Made by a program: the position numbers and the translations under genes. From Ahaetulla prasina (taxonomy: Eukaryota > Chordata > Lepidosauria > Squamata > Colubridae), in the NCBI RefSeq assembly GCF_028640845.1, contig NC_080540.1, positions 154,635,920-154,699,919 of the forward strand: a stretch of DNA of 64,000 nt, written 5' to 3'. This document shows positions 54,484 through 64,000 of the stretch, piece after piece. Numbering within the stretch: the stretch's first letter is position 1; the number at the start of each line of letters is the position of its first letter. The notes under the pieces were generated by a model that was given only the letters and a program-made list of their open reading frames with translations, did no database searches and was not told the origin of the DNA.

Positions 54484-54800
54484 GCTGAGGCACTTTATTG
54501 ACAACTTAGGGTGGAACTGGGATAGATGTAGTGCTTCTATCTTGGCCCTCCTTGATCTCAGCATATTCTGATATTACTGATCACATTATCCTTCTGGATT
54601 GTCTCACAGAATTAGGAGGTATGATTGTATGATGGTTCTCCTTTTTTAAGGGCTGGTTTCAGGGAGATATTAAGCTTGTGAACCCTGATTTGCAGAATGC
54701 CTCAGGGCTCTACCCTCTCCTCACTCATCTACAAGAAGTTGTTGGATAAGATAAACCACCCACATGGGGTGAGGTATCGTCAGTACTCCAGTGATAACTA
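54484..54800 (+). mobile_element. Decayed L2-type reverse transcriptase fragment
   Basis: Broken translation with PQGSTLSSLIYKKLLDKINH and GVRYRQYSSD at 54695-54795 corresponds to the PQGS and catalytic blocks of the L2 at 17.5 kb. Frameshifts and stops throughout. Confidence 0.65.
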
Positions 54801-54899
54801 ACTATTTTTGGCCAGGACAACTAAGAGGTACTGTCATTTCCTGCCCCTCCCCCAGTGTCTGGAGACTGAGGTGGGGGGGTCTGGAAGAAGAGATTTCAG

Positions 54900-55440
54900 C
54901 TCAACCCTCGCAAGATCACGTGAAGGGTTAATACCACTTTATAATGCCTTGGTAAGGCCACAAGTGGAATACTGCATTCAGTTTTGGTCGCCACGATGTA
55001 AAAAAGATGCTGAGACTCTAGAAAAAGTGCAGAGAAGAGCAACAAAAATGATTAGGGGACTGGAGGCCAAAACATATGAAGAACGGTTGCAGGAACTGGG
55101 TATGTCTAGCTTAATGAAAAGAAGGACTAGGAGAGACATGATAGCAGTGTTCCAATATCTCAGGGGCTGCCACAAAGAAGAGGGAGTCAAGCTATTCTCC
55201 AAAGCACCTGACAAGAAGCAATGGATGGAAAGGAGAGAAGCAACTTAGAACTAAGGAGAAATTTCCTGACGGTTAGAACAATTAATCAGTGGAAAAACTT
55301 GCCTCCAGAAGTTGTGAATGCTCCAACACTGGAAGTTTTTAAGAAGATGTTGGATATCCATTTGTCTGAAGCAGTGTAGGGTTTCCTGCCTAGGCAGGGG
55401 GTTGAACTAGAAGACCTCCAAGGTTCCTTCCAACTCTGTT
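54900..55440 (+). mobile_element. CR1 LINE 3' end
   Basis: Clear CR1 C-terminus: ALVRPQVEYCIQFWSP, LEKVQRRATKMIRGL, RLQELGMSSLMKRRTRRDM, FQYLRGC, then PPEVVNAPTLEVFKKMLD after a frame break. 3' UTR gcagggggttgaactagaag, acctccaaggttccttccaa. The open part is 54808-55248; RT catalytic domain absent. Confidence 0.9.
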
Positions 55441-55548
55441 ATTCATATTCCTATTCCCATTCCCATTCCCATTCCCATTCCCATTCCCATTCTATTCTAT
55501 TCTATTCTATTCTATTCTATTCTATTCTATTCTATTCTATTCTATTCA
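55441..55548. repeat. Compound microsatellite (ATTCCC)n(ATTCT)n at the CR1 end
   Basis: Directly follows the CR1 3' terminus: about seven TTCCCA hexamers, then about 11 ATTCT pentamers. Confidence 0.92.
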
Positions 55549-56228
55549 AGACTGAGCGGCTGTAGGTTTTGAGGCCACTGCCTGGTTGGGAGATTTCCTT
55601 TCTAAACTTGGAGTTGAATTGCACTCCCAAGACTGGTGTTGCAGTTTGCGGGTTGCCTTGGTCTTTAATTTAGTTTAAATTTAATTTAATCGAGTTGTTT
55701 TTTTCTGTTTTTTTGTTCTAATTTCTTCTTAGCTGTCCAAAGTCATAGTAGTAGTATAAGTGGCCTTATAAATTGCAGGCAAGCAGGCAGGAAGGAAGGA
55801 AAGAAAGAAAGAAGAGGAAGACGAATATTTGGGGAAATTTTACTGTACACAGTTCTTACTTTTAAAGCTCTCCATAGCTGTCTTATCCCTTTATTTCCTG
55901 ATACCACTGCTACTCTTTGTACTTGTAGCTCTTCAAAAGTCTTCTCCCTTAAAGGCTTATGTTCAGCCTCTCTTGTGGCCTGTATGAGTGGAATCCCTCT
56001 TCAAAGATTTAAATGACATTTTTTTCCCTCTCTCTCTCTCCCTGCAAAGAAAGGTTGTGTTCCCATATGACGCCCAATGTCACAGAACAGTTAACAATAT
56101 TTTGGAATTATGTGCTGTCCAAACTTAACTGATATAGGTTAGTTTGCCGTTTCATGTGTCAAAGGAACCCATAAAACTGGGATGAATTCCTTATGTTAAT
56201 ATAGGTAAGCATGTTGTACAAATCCATG
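55549..56228. other. No recognisable feature
   Basis: Unassigned; GA-rich run at 55789-55822. Confidence 0.45.
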
Positions 56229-56236
56229 CACAGGAT

Positions 56237-56371
56237 CAGGGGTGTCAAACTCGCGTCGTCACGGCGGCATTACGTGACGTATAGGGACTTCCCCCCCCTT
56301 CGTTAAACCGGGCGGGGGCGGGGCCAGAACGTGATGGATCCAGCCTGCGGTCCACGAGTTTGATACCCCTG
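56237..56371. mobile_element. Short hAT MITE, CAGGGGTGTCAAACTC termini
   Basis: 135 bp; caggggtgtcaaactcgcgt to cacgagtttgatacccctg; duplication cacaggat (56229-56236) / cacaagat (56372-56379), one mismatch. Confidence 0.9.
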
Positions 56372-56379
56372 CACAAGAT

Positions 56380-56462
56380 AGTCCCAAAGGTGCTTTTCTC
56401 AAGAGGCAGCTGGAGTTTCTTGTTGTTCTTTGAAGATGTTTTGCTTCTCATCCAAGAACACT
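56380..56462 (-). mobile_element. Penelope-like tail fragment
   Basis: agtcccaaaggtgcttttct, aagaggcagctggagtttct, tttgcttctcatccaagaa: complement of the Neptune-like tail. Confidence 0.65.
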
Positions 56463-56810
56463 CATCCCTCAACACTGTCAAAATAGCTACTAAGTCTGCA
56501 TTACTATTAATCTTCTCATCATTCCTATCACCCATCTCCTCCCACTTATGACTGTATGACCGTAACCTTGTTGCTGGTATCCTTACGATTTATATTGACT
56601 GTTTCCCTATGACTGTCATTAAGTGTTGTAAGTGTTGTACCTTGATGAAGGTATCTTTTCTTTTACATACACTGAGAGCATATGCACCAAGACAAATTCC
56701 TTGTGTGTCCAATCACACTTGGCCAATAAAAACATTCTATTCTATTCTATTCTATTCTATTCTATTCTATTCTATTCTATTCTATTCTATTCTATTCTAT
56801 TCTATTCTTT
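56463..56810 (+). mobile_element. CR1-L3 LINE 3' end with seeded (ATTCT)n
   Basis: catccctcaacactgtcaaa, cctcccacttatgactgtat, caccaagacaaattccttgt, then the ATTCT tract 56734-56808. Confidence 0.9.
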
Positions 56811-56818
56811 TCTTTTTC

Positions 56819-57200
56819 AATTCTGACTGGATGGTGGGAATGGAAGGATTTATATTCCTTGCAGTCAGCTGGTCATTTGCATTCTTTTAGAGAGTCCTTG
56901 AGGCCACTTGGAGATTTATCTGTGTCCTCAGGATCACCTGAGTAGTGCAAATGGATGTGGAGCCTTCTTGGAACTGCTGAAAGGATTGTGTTGTAGACTA
57001 GAGATAAATGATGTTGTATCCTTCCCACTCTGTTGAGAGAGGGCTGTTCAGTGTTGACATAGATGGCCTCTTTGCCCCTCTTTCAAACCAGTGGTCCTCT
57101 CTGTCCAAAATGTGGACTTTGCTGTCTTCAAAAGAGTGGCCTTTGTCTTTTAAATGCGGATGGACTGCTGAATGGGTTTGTTCTCCTATGGTGGAAATAC
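56819..57200 (-). mobile_element. Penelope-like element (Neptune-like) 3' fragment
   Basis: Reverse complement of the sequence at 34400-34760: ggaaggatttatattccttg, ctcaggatcacctgagtagt, ccactctgttgagagagggc, gtccaaaatgtggactttgc. GIY-YIG C-terminal part in broken frame. Confidence 0.78.
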
Positions 57201-58614
57201 CTGGAAAAGGGCCTTATTAGAAGCTCTTAAGGTCCAGCTCTTAAGCTACATGTAGAAGGAGCCACTGTAGATAACCTGGTCCTTAGCTATTAGGATACAG
57301 ATAAAAGTTCAGAAGCCAAAAAAGGCTAAATCAAATTCCCCAACTGGTGGAAACATGTCCATCTTTATGTCTAGCAAAATTAAATTAAATATGTCTTTTT
57401 TTTAAAAAAAGAGCAATACAAAATACCTACAATTTGAACAAATTGCATTTTTTTCAATTTTTTTTTAAAAAGAGCACAGCGCACACACGAGGTTGTTGTT
57501 GTTATTTTTTTGCACCTGGCATAGCTATTCCCAACCTGGTACCCTTTATTTGGACTACAACTGCACAATATCAAATCAGTATGGTACTGTGTACTGTGAG
57601 TTTAGGGGGAGTTGAAGGGTATAAAGGCGAGGAAAGTTGTCTTAGCATAACAACTCTTCTAAATGTACAGCAAGAGCAAGTGGCTTTCTGCTCAGTTTGA
57701 GATCTCATTTCAAGGACCAGGGAGATACAAAAGAATGACTCTTGGGTGGGACACAAACTCACCCCATGCTTGAACGATAAGCCATCTCTGCACGCTACGG
57801 CTTGGCTCCCTCTGTTTTATCAGCCCAGTGTCTTCTATCCATCCTTCTTCACGTCAATGAAATGCCCATTAAAGTGAATAATGCACTAAGTGGACTTCAT
57901 TATGAGACGCCTGCTTGCCTATTGTTCTCGATTATTTCATATCAGAGCAGCCTTATCTTCCCACAAAATGCTTCCATTTAAGCCCCATTCATCTTTCAAA
58001 TCCTTCCCTGCTCCCTTGTCTCTCCAAGACTCATTGCCCTCTTCCACCCTGCTTTCTTTCACGTTTATGGTTGTTGTTTTTTTGGTGGGGTTTTTTTTTT
58101 GGTGCTGCAGTACACACAAAAGAAAAATCCTGTGATTCCTCATCACAGCAACACAATGGGGGGCAAGGAATGTGGGCGCGATAGGGTGGCCTTCAAGGAT
58201 TGCTGCTCCCCCCCCTCCCTGACTCTCAGCAAAGAATCACTATCTTTCTTGCAAGTGGAAAAAAAAATATGGATGCTCCACTGAGTTCCCCAAATCATTC
58301 AAAATGCCAGCTGTAGGCATTTGGCACTCAGGTGAAACCTTCAGAAGCATCCCTGGAGCCTTCCTTTCATCCCAATGTCTCCAGGGGCAGTTTTGGAAGT
58401 TCTGGGCTGTCTGATCAGGCCACCCACTTCAAGGGAGGTGAGATGCATAAGTTAAACGTTAAACTCTGGGCCTGAATGAGAACAAAAACAAAAAAAAAAG
58501 TCTGGAGAGAAAGGAAGTGAAAAGAATAGTCATACACCCCTCCCCCCAAGAATATTAGGCTTGCTCTAGGACTTCTATAAGGAAATGGAACTTTCCATTC
58601 AGACTGCTGATATC
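57201..58614. other. No recognisable feature
   Basis: No assignable repeat or exon; short T-runs only. Confidence 0.45.
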
Positions 58615-58622
58615 CTCTAGAC

Positions 58623-58779
58623 CAGGGGTCTCCAACCTTGGCAACTTTAAGACTTGTGGACTTCAACCCCCAGAATTCCCCAGCCAGCAAAGCTTTCATA
58701 TCAGCAAAGCTTTGCTGGCTGAGGAATTCTGGGAGTTGAAGTCCACAAGTCTTAAAGTTGCCAAGGTTGGAGACCCCTG
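58623..58779. mobile_element. Palindromic hAT MITE (A of three at one site)
   Basis: caggggtctccaaccttggc opposes gccaaggttggagacccctg; perfect duplication ctctagac at 58615-58622 and 58780-58787. Confidence 0.93.
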
Positions 58780-58787
58780 CTCTAGAC

Positions 58788-58914
58788 CAGAGTTGGGGAA
58801 CTATGGTTGTGGACTTCAGCTCCCAGAATTCCTGAGCCAGCTGGAATGGCTGGCTTAGGAATTCTGGGAGTTGAAGTCCACAAGTCATAAAAGGACCATA
58901 GTTCCCCAATTCTG
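58788..58914. mobile_element. Palindromic hAT MITE (B of three at one site)
   Basis: cagagttggggaactatggt opposes accatagttccccaattctg. Uses ctctagac (58780-58787) as left and gtctagat (58915-58922) as right duplication. Confidence 0.9.
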
Positions 58915-58924
58915 GTCTAGATCA

Positions 58925-59045
58925 CAGGTGTCAAACTCGATCGTGTCTCGTGATGTATTGTGACTTTTTTGCCTTTGCGGAGCCAGGGCGGGCATGGCCT
59001 GCGCGTGACGCATCCAGCCTGCGGGCCACCAGTTTGACACCCCTG
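58925..59045. mobile_element. hAT MITE, GTGTCAAACTC termini (C of three)
   Basis: caggtgtcaaactcgatcgt to ccagtttgacacccctg, starting two bases after the right duplication of B. Its own right duplication is not clean. Confidence 0.82.
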
Positions 59046-59410
59046 CAGTCTATATCCAGCTTCTCCTTCAAGGACTCTTCCAGTTGCCCATCTATTTGGG
59101 TGCACAGTCTGCGGGCCTACAATGTCCTTTCCTGCTTTCCCTGGAACCCACTTTGATCACAACAGAGGCAGGTGAAAAATACAAAAACAAAAAGATCCCT
59201 TCACATGCTTTGAAGTGTATGGCATGATTGTACCTCTTTTCCATACAGACCCACTCTGGCCCTTAGATACTCCCAAAAAGTGACCCTTGTCAACTACCAC
59301 TGATTGCACTTGATCTAGTTCAATATTTTTTTCCACAGTGGTTTTCTAGACAAAAATATTTCCAGAGGAGGGGGGAGCCTGTTGCATGTGTCCTCCACTG
59401 AGTTATACTT
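59046..59410. other. No recognisable feature
   Basis: Unassigned. Confidence 0.45.
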
Positions 59411-59722
59411 CTCCTCCTGGATGATCTTCTCATCGTTCCCATCACCAATCTCTTTCCACTTATGACTGTATGACTGTAACTTTGTTGCTGGTAATCCTTA
59501 TGATTTATATTGATATACTGACCATCATTTGTGTTGTAAATGTTGTACCTTGATGAACGTATCTTTTCTTTTATGTACACTGAGAGCATATGCACCAAGA
59601 CAAATTCCTTGTGTGTCCAATCACACTTGGCCAATAAAAAATTCTATTCTATTCTATTCTATTCTATTCTATTCTATTCTATTCTATTCTATTCTATTCT
59701 ATTCTATTCTATTCTATTCTAT
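59411..59722 (+). mobile_element. CR1-L3 LINE 3' end with seeded (ATTCT)n
   Basis: L3 3' UTR (cttatgactgtatgactgta to cacttggccaataaaa) followed by about 16 ATTCT units at 59641-59722. Confidence 0.92.
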
Positions 59723-59879
59723 GATTCTGTTTTGACAGAGGACTCTCAGCAATCAATTTCTGCTTTGCTTAGCAAAGGTGTCTTCAATAAAGGAGAATAT
59801 TTGTGGCTCAAGATTTGTGAAATGAGGGGATCCTTGGTGCTCTCTGAGCTTGCTTGTTTTCTTGCAAACCAAAACACCT

Positions 59880-60475
59880 CTCCGCTAGTAATCAGCACCC
59901 AGATGTGCATAGATTAAGACCAAGATTAACATCAGACCAACAGTCAAGAAGTAAACAATATCCCCAATCAAGGAACTGCCAAACAAGCCAGCAGTAAACA
60001 GCCGTACCAAAGAACCTCTAAGGCTGCCTCCACCAACACGGACAGGGCAAGCCACTAGAACCGCAAAGGCAAACCTATGGCACACGTGCCAGAGATGGCA
60101 CGCAGAGCCCTCTCCGCTGGCATGTGCGCCGTCTCACCAAGTCACTTGGGGAGACGGCGCAGATCACTTGGCGTTTTTTTCATGAGCTTCTGTTTTCCTG
60201 CAAACGATGAAACAGAAGCTCATGAAAGGAAAAGATCTTACCTCTTGCCGCGTTGCTGGTGTTGGGATGCCTCACCTCCCGCCAGCCAGCTGGTCTTCAG
60301 GTCTCTGCTGCGCATGTGTGCATGTCCGTGCATGCACACGTTCATGCATGTCTGTGCATGCGCATGTCCACCCATGCGCATGCACCTTTCAGTTTGGACA
60401 CTCAGTGCCTAAAAGGTTCGCCATCACTGCACTAGAATATAAACTGAGAGCAAACCTCACTCCTTACTAAAAAAA
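59880..60475 (+). mobile_element. Penelope-like 3' fragment interrupted by a hAT MITE
   Basis: gtcaagaagtaaacaatatc, aaggaactgccaaacaagcc, tataaactgagagcaaacct match 10.6-10.8 kb. hAT at 60061-60429. Confidence 0.65.
60061..60429. mobile_element. hAT MITE (GGTTCGCCATCACTG terminus) with two internal hairpins
   Basis: Right end aaaggttcgccatcactg is intact, left end decayed. Perfect duplication cactagaa at 60053-60060 and 60430-60437. Internal hairpins: gccgtctcacc / ggggagacggc and tcatgagcttctgtttt / aaacagaagctcatgaa. Confidence 0.88.
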
Positions 60476-60484
60476 GTAAAAGAA

Positions 60485-60893
60485 CAGGTAGCCCTCAACT
60501 TATAGCCATAATTGGGACCACAATTTCTCTGTCGCTCAGCAACAGAGATGGTTATTAAGTGAGTTGTGCCCGAGTTTTACAACCTTTTTTGAAATGGTTG
60601 TTAAGCAAATCACTATAGTTGTTAAGGGACTCATGTGGTCATTAAGTGAACCCAGCTTCCTCCATTGACTTTGCTTACTGGAAGCCGGCTGGGAAGGTCA
60701 AAAATGGTGACCACATGACCAAAATGTTGCAACTGTCATAAATATATGCCAATTGCCAAGCGCCCGAATTTTGATCGTATGATTACAGAATCATGGGGAT
60801 GCCGTAGCAATTGTTAAGTGTCAGGAACAGTTGCAAGTCTTTTTTTTTTTTTCAGTTCACTAAACAGATAGTTGTAAGTCAAGGACTCCCCAT
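60485..60893. mobile_element. Tigger-like MITE
   Basis: Left caggtagccctcaacttata, right gttgtaagtcaaggactccc. Confidence 0.8.
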
Positions 60894-60969
60894 AGGAAAA
60901 CGTTTAGAAGTTGGAAGACCTACTGCACTACTTCAAACACACATGCTGGGTGTCAGGTCAGTGCCAGGC

Positions 60970-61337
60970 GAGAAATCCTTTCTAGTAATATGCAAGAAAG
61001 ATACTTAAAGGAATGGAAAAAATGGATTGACTATATTCAAAGTAGATATCAGACTCAGAGTTATTAGACTGCTTTTGAATGATTATGATGTATTATTTTT
61101 GATTGTTTTCGGGGGAAGTTAGGAACTGATGAGAACTGTAGGGGTATAATTAAGTTGGGACAAAATTTTTTTTAGCATATGTTTGTTTTATTTTTAACTA
61201 TACCTTGTGCTCGTTCCGGGAAGTCGGGGGGGGGGGAGGGGGGTTGTGAAGGGAGGGGGAGGGGAGGGGGGGAAAGGGGGAAAAATTTTCTGTAAAACTT
61301 TTTGAATTAAAAAAAAAAAAGAGAAATCCTTTCTAGT
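60970..61337 (+). mobile_element. 5'-truncated L1 3' end
   Basis: Perfect 17-bp duplication gagaaatcctttctagt at 60970-60986 and 61321-61337. Between: the last ORF2 codons (EWKKWIDYIQSRYQTQSY and stop, about 61009-61067), the 3' UTR with a G-rich polypurine tract (61222-61285), and tail aactttttgaatt(A)n. Confidence 0.92.
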
Positions 61338-62853
61338 GCTACATTGTACAAAATGGTAAAAAGAATAATAATAATCAAGAGCTGCCCAGCTGTACCTCTA
61401 GTAGAGGAGAAATTTCTCTTTAGATGGGTGATGCAGGTAACGTGGGGTGCCAGGATTATCACCTACTGCTGGTGGGCTCAGGGAAGCTGCAAGCGAAGAT
61501 AGGCAAGAGAATGAATTCAGGTGGCCAGAAAAGGATCCATTTGAACCAAGTGAGGCTTGCCAGATCCAGACCGCACCGTAAGCAGCTGCAGCCCACTGTG
61601 CCAGAAAGCCTGAAATGTCATACTTCTGCCATGGCCAAGTGCCCAAGTTTTCTATATTACTCGATACTATTTCTATGCTATTTTAAGCCTGGGTTCAAGC
61701 TACCAATCAGCTCAGTCACAGGCACCGTCTCCATGTCTCAGTTGCAGATGCTCATCTGTGAAACTGGGTGGTGGTGGTGGTGGGGTTGAGGAGGGAAGGG
61801 GGAGGAAACAAGCACTGTCAAAATCTTGTTACATAAAATGGAATATAAATAACATTCAACCTCTCCTGTTCGCTGACCAACATGATCTCAATCTGGCAAT
61901 CTGAAGGAGAACGCACAAGTGAAACAAACAAATTTGTCTAACGCCTTCTGTCTGCATTTATCAGAAACTGGACTTCTTCTGTGCCAAAATGGGTGCCTGC
62001 TGAAAGGAAAAGAAGAATATGCACGTACCCGTCTGGAAGCAATTGCAACGTAAAGCAAAAAGCAAGCGGATCCCAGCCTGGGGAAAAAAGCACACGGCAC
62101 ATACAGGAGCCTTCTCCGTTCTGATGCCCTGCAGTTGGACTAGACTGCAATTCTCATCCTCCTCAGCTTTGGCCGAAGATGTCTGGAATCACAGCCCAAC
62201 ACCTCTGGAAATTGTTGATACAAAATTCTGGTTCTGGCCAGAATAAAGTTTACCTATGTGATCTTTAGCACTCTTACAATTTTGTTCCAAAACTAAGATG
62301 GCTATTTTTTCTTCCAAGCCAAAGATGAAATTCAAGCCTCTAACAGAGAAACACAAGTTTCCATGCCCAGAATGGGAAATCTACACTGCACATTCTCAGC
62401 CGCAGGGACTGTTACTCTATGATTTCCCCCACAAATATACTGAGGACTGTAAGTCATGAGAGTCCCATATGTGGTAGGAGACAGCCAGAGCCAAAGCGGA
62501 GGATCTTAATGAAGATGAGAGCCAACCGAAGGCAAACTGGCATTGCCATACAATACAGCATGTTATCTGTCTTCTGCAGCTTCCCAGGCTAAAAATTGCT
62601 TGCTGCTCCAGGCTTTTGTTAAACTCCCCAGGAGCAAATTCCCTGCAAAGTTCAGTGAGAATCCTGCTAGTGGCAGAAAATAACAAACAGATAGGCAAGG
62701 AAACTAGAGGCAGTGAAGGTTCTGCTAAGTAGCCTCGGGACATCTCAGTCCTGGATCTAGCAAATGATCTCGACCGAAGGCATTTGTGAAACCTAGTATT
62801 AGATATACTTGAAAATTGTACATAGAGTTCTGCCTAGCTATGTTTTCTCCCTG
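61338..62853. other. No recognisable feature
   Basis: Unassigned; short (GGT)n at 61766-61782. Confidence 0.45.
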
Positions 62854-63163
62854 GAACTCATAATAGACCAGATTATGAGTATTAACATGACTATGAATAT
62901 GTGCATTATGAGCCACAGTGGTTAAGAGTGCAATACTGCAGGCTACTTCTGCTGCCTGCCGGCTGCCTGCAATTTGGCAGTTCAAATCTCACCAGGCTGA
63001 AGGTTGACTCAGTCTTCCATCCTTCTGAGATGGGTAAAATGAGGACCCAAATTGTTGTAGGGAAATAGGCTGACTCTGTAAACCGCTTATAGAGAGCTGT
63101 AAAGCATTGTGAAGCGGTATATAAGTCTAAGAGCTATTGCTATGAACTCATAATAGACCAGAT
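62854..63163 (+). mobile_element. Sauria-SINE-like element with 20-bp target duplication
   Basis: Flanked by gaactcataatagaccagat at 62854-62873 and 63144-63163. Head gagccacagtggttaagagt, B box cagttcaaatct, body gttgactcagtcttccatcc, tail agcggtatataagtctaaga, gctattgctat. Confidence 0.9.
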
Positions 63164-63284
63164 CTGAAGAGAGAGTTAATGTGATACAGTGGTCAGTATA
63201 TCAGACTTGGTGTAATGATCAAGCTACCCAAATTCCTAGAGACCCTCACAAGGAAGGTCAAAATGCACCAACTGGCTTGCAGAC

Positions 63285-63410
63285 CTATGGAGATTCTCAG
63301 TCATCCAGATCATGGTTCTCCAAAGGTGCTTTTTCAAAAGGCAATTGGACTTTCTTTTGACGAACATCCAATTGCCTTTTGAAAAAAACAAACAAAAAAC
63401 CACCTTTGGG
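63285..63410. mobile_element. Penelope-like tail, inverted pair
   Basis: gattctcagtcatccagatc ... aaaggcaattggactttctt opposes ccaattgccttttgaaaaaa near 63368. Confidence 0.68.
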
Positions 63411-64000
63411 ATGACTTGTAGATCATTCCCTTTCAGAGACATCCTAGGCAGCTGATTTAACAAGTTTTGTTCCAGTCTGGGAAAAAAGCCCAACAATATA
63501 CCTGCATCATTTGCAGCATCCTGACAGCTATTTTGCCTCAATATCGAGATGGGCGATAGGTACTGTCCTGCCAGTTTTAATGCCAGTCAAGTGAAAGTCA
63601 GGATTTGGTGGGTTTCCTGCAGTTGGGGAAAAAAAATTGCCAATTGCAGGACTAGGGATGGGAGTTAGAGGAAGCGGGGAGTTTTGATGAGATTTGTACT
63701 GTCAAAACCTGATCTCTGGGACCGGCAGGGCCTTTTTGCCTCTCCTGGTTCGCTAGGCAGCTCCCATTCACTCTGTTGATCAAGTACAGCAGATCCCTCC
63801 CTCCATGCTCTCTTATTCTTTACCTTTTGCTTAGTCGTTTTGCTCACTCCTCTTACTTTTGTGTTCTCTCATTTATTCTCCACTCACCCTCTTCATTCTT
63901 TCTTGCATTCTCTCCAGTGCATTGTTGTCTGCAGGCTTATCTGCCTCTCGCTCTCTCCCTTGTCCTGTGCCTGCTTTCTCTCTATCTCGCTCCACCACCA
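63411..64000. other. No recognisable feature
   Basis: Unassigned; pyrimidine-rich toward the right edge (63830-63990). Confidence 0.45.

Overview
The window is vertebrate nuclear DNA, most likely from a snake and probably an advanced (colubroid) one. The evidence is the repeat content: several copies of a CR1-L3-type LINE 3' end that run directly into long (ATTCT)n tracts (the 'microsatellite-seeding' Snake1/L3 LINEs known from colubroid snakes), squamate tRNA-derived SINEs, L2 and L1 LINEs, Penelope-like retroelements and many hAT miniature elements, including a SPIN element. There are no bacterial-type operons. The species cannot be named from the sequence.

Only one host coding exon can be supported: the first coding exon of an acid-sensing ion channel gene (ASIC4-like) on the minus strand at 13920-14576, ending in a clean GTGAGT splice donor. 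Its later exons would lie at lower coordinates, beyond position 1, so 1-13919 reads as intron 1 and 14577-64000 as 5' flank or intergenic DNA. Nearly everything else is interspersed repeat.

Layout. 1-13.9 kb (inside the intron): hAT MITEs, a Tigger-like MITE split by an unusual ORF1-only L1 with an intact 288-residue ORF1, an LTR, SINEs, CR1 and Penelope tails. 14.6-22.6 kb: 5' flank, L2 reverse transcriptase fragment, Tigger-like MITEs, nested hATs. 22.6-31 kb: hAT carrying a captured coiled-coil coding fragment, SINEs, and a Penelope element interrupted by two related hATs. 31-38 kb: a solo LTR; a composite insertion in which an L1 3' end is joined to a piece of 18S rRNA inside one target-site duplication; a SPIN element with 96-bp internal repeats; an L1 tail flanked by unusually long direct repeats. 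38-50 kb: pentanucleotide arrays, a large palindromic hAT, L3 LINEs, a second solo LTR inside an L3. 50-64 kb: Penelope tails, hATs (three inserted back-to-back at one site), CR1, L3 and L1 tails.

Many insertions can be dated relative to each other because one element interrupts another, and a large fraction retain recognisable target-site duplications (8 bp for hAT, 5 bp for LTRs, TA for Tigger-like elements, 15-20 bp for LINE/SINE insertions). The most unusual object is the 18S rRNA-L1 chimera at 32130-33299. Family names come from recognition of termini and protein motifs, not from database searches.
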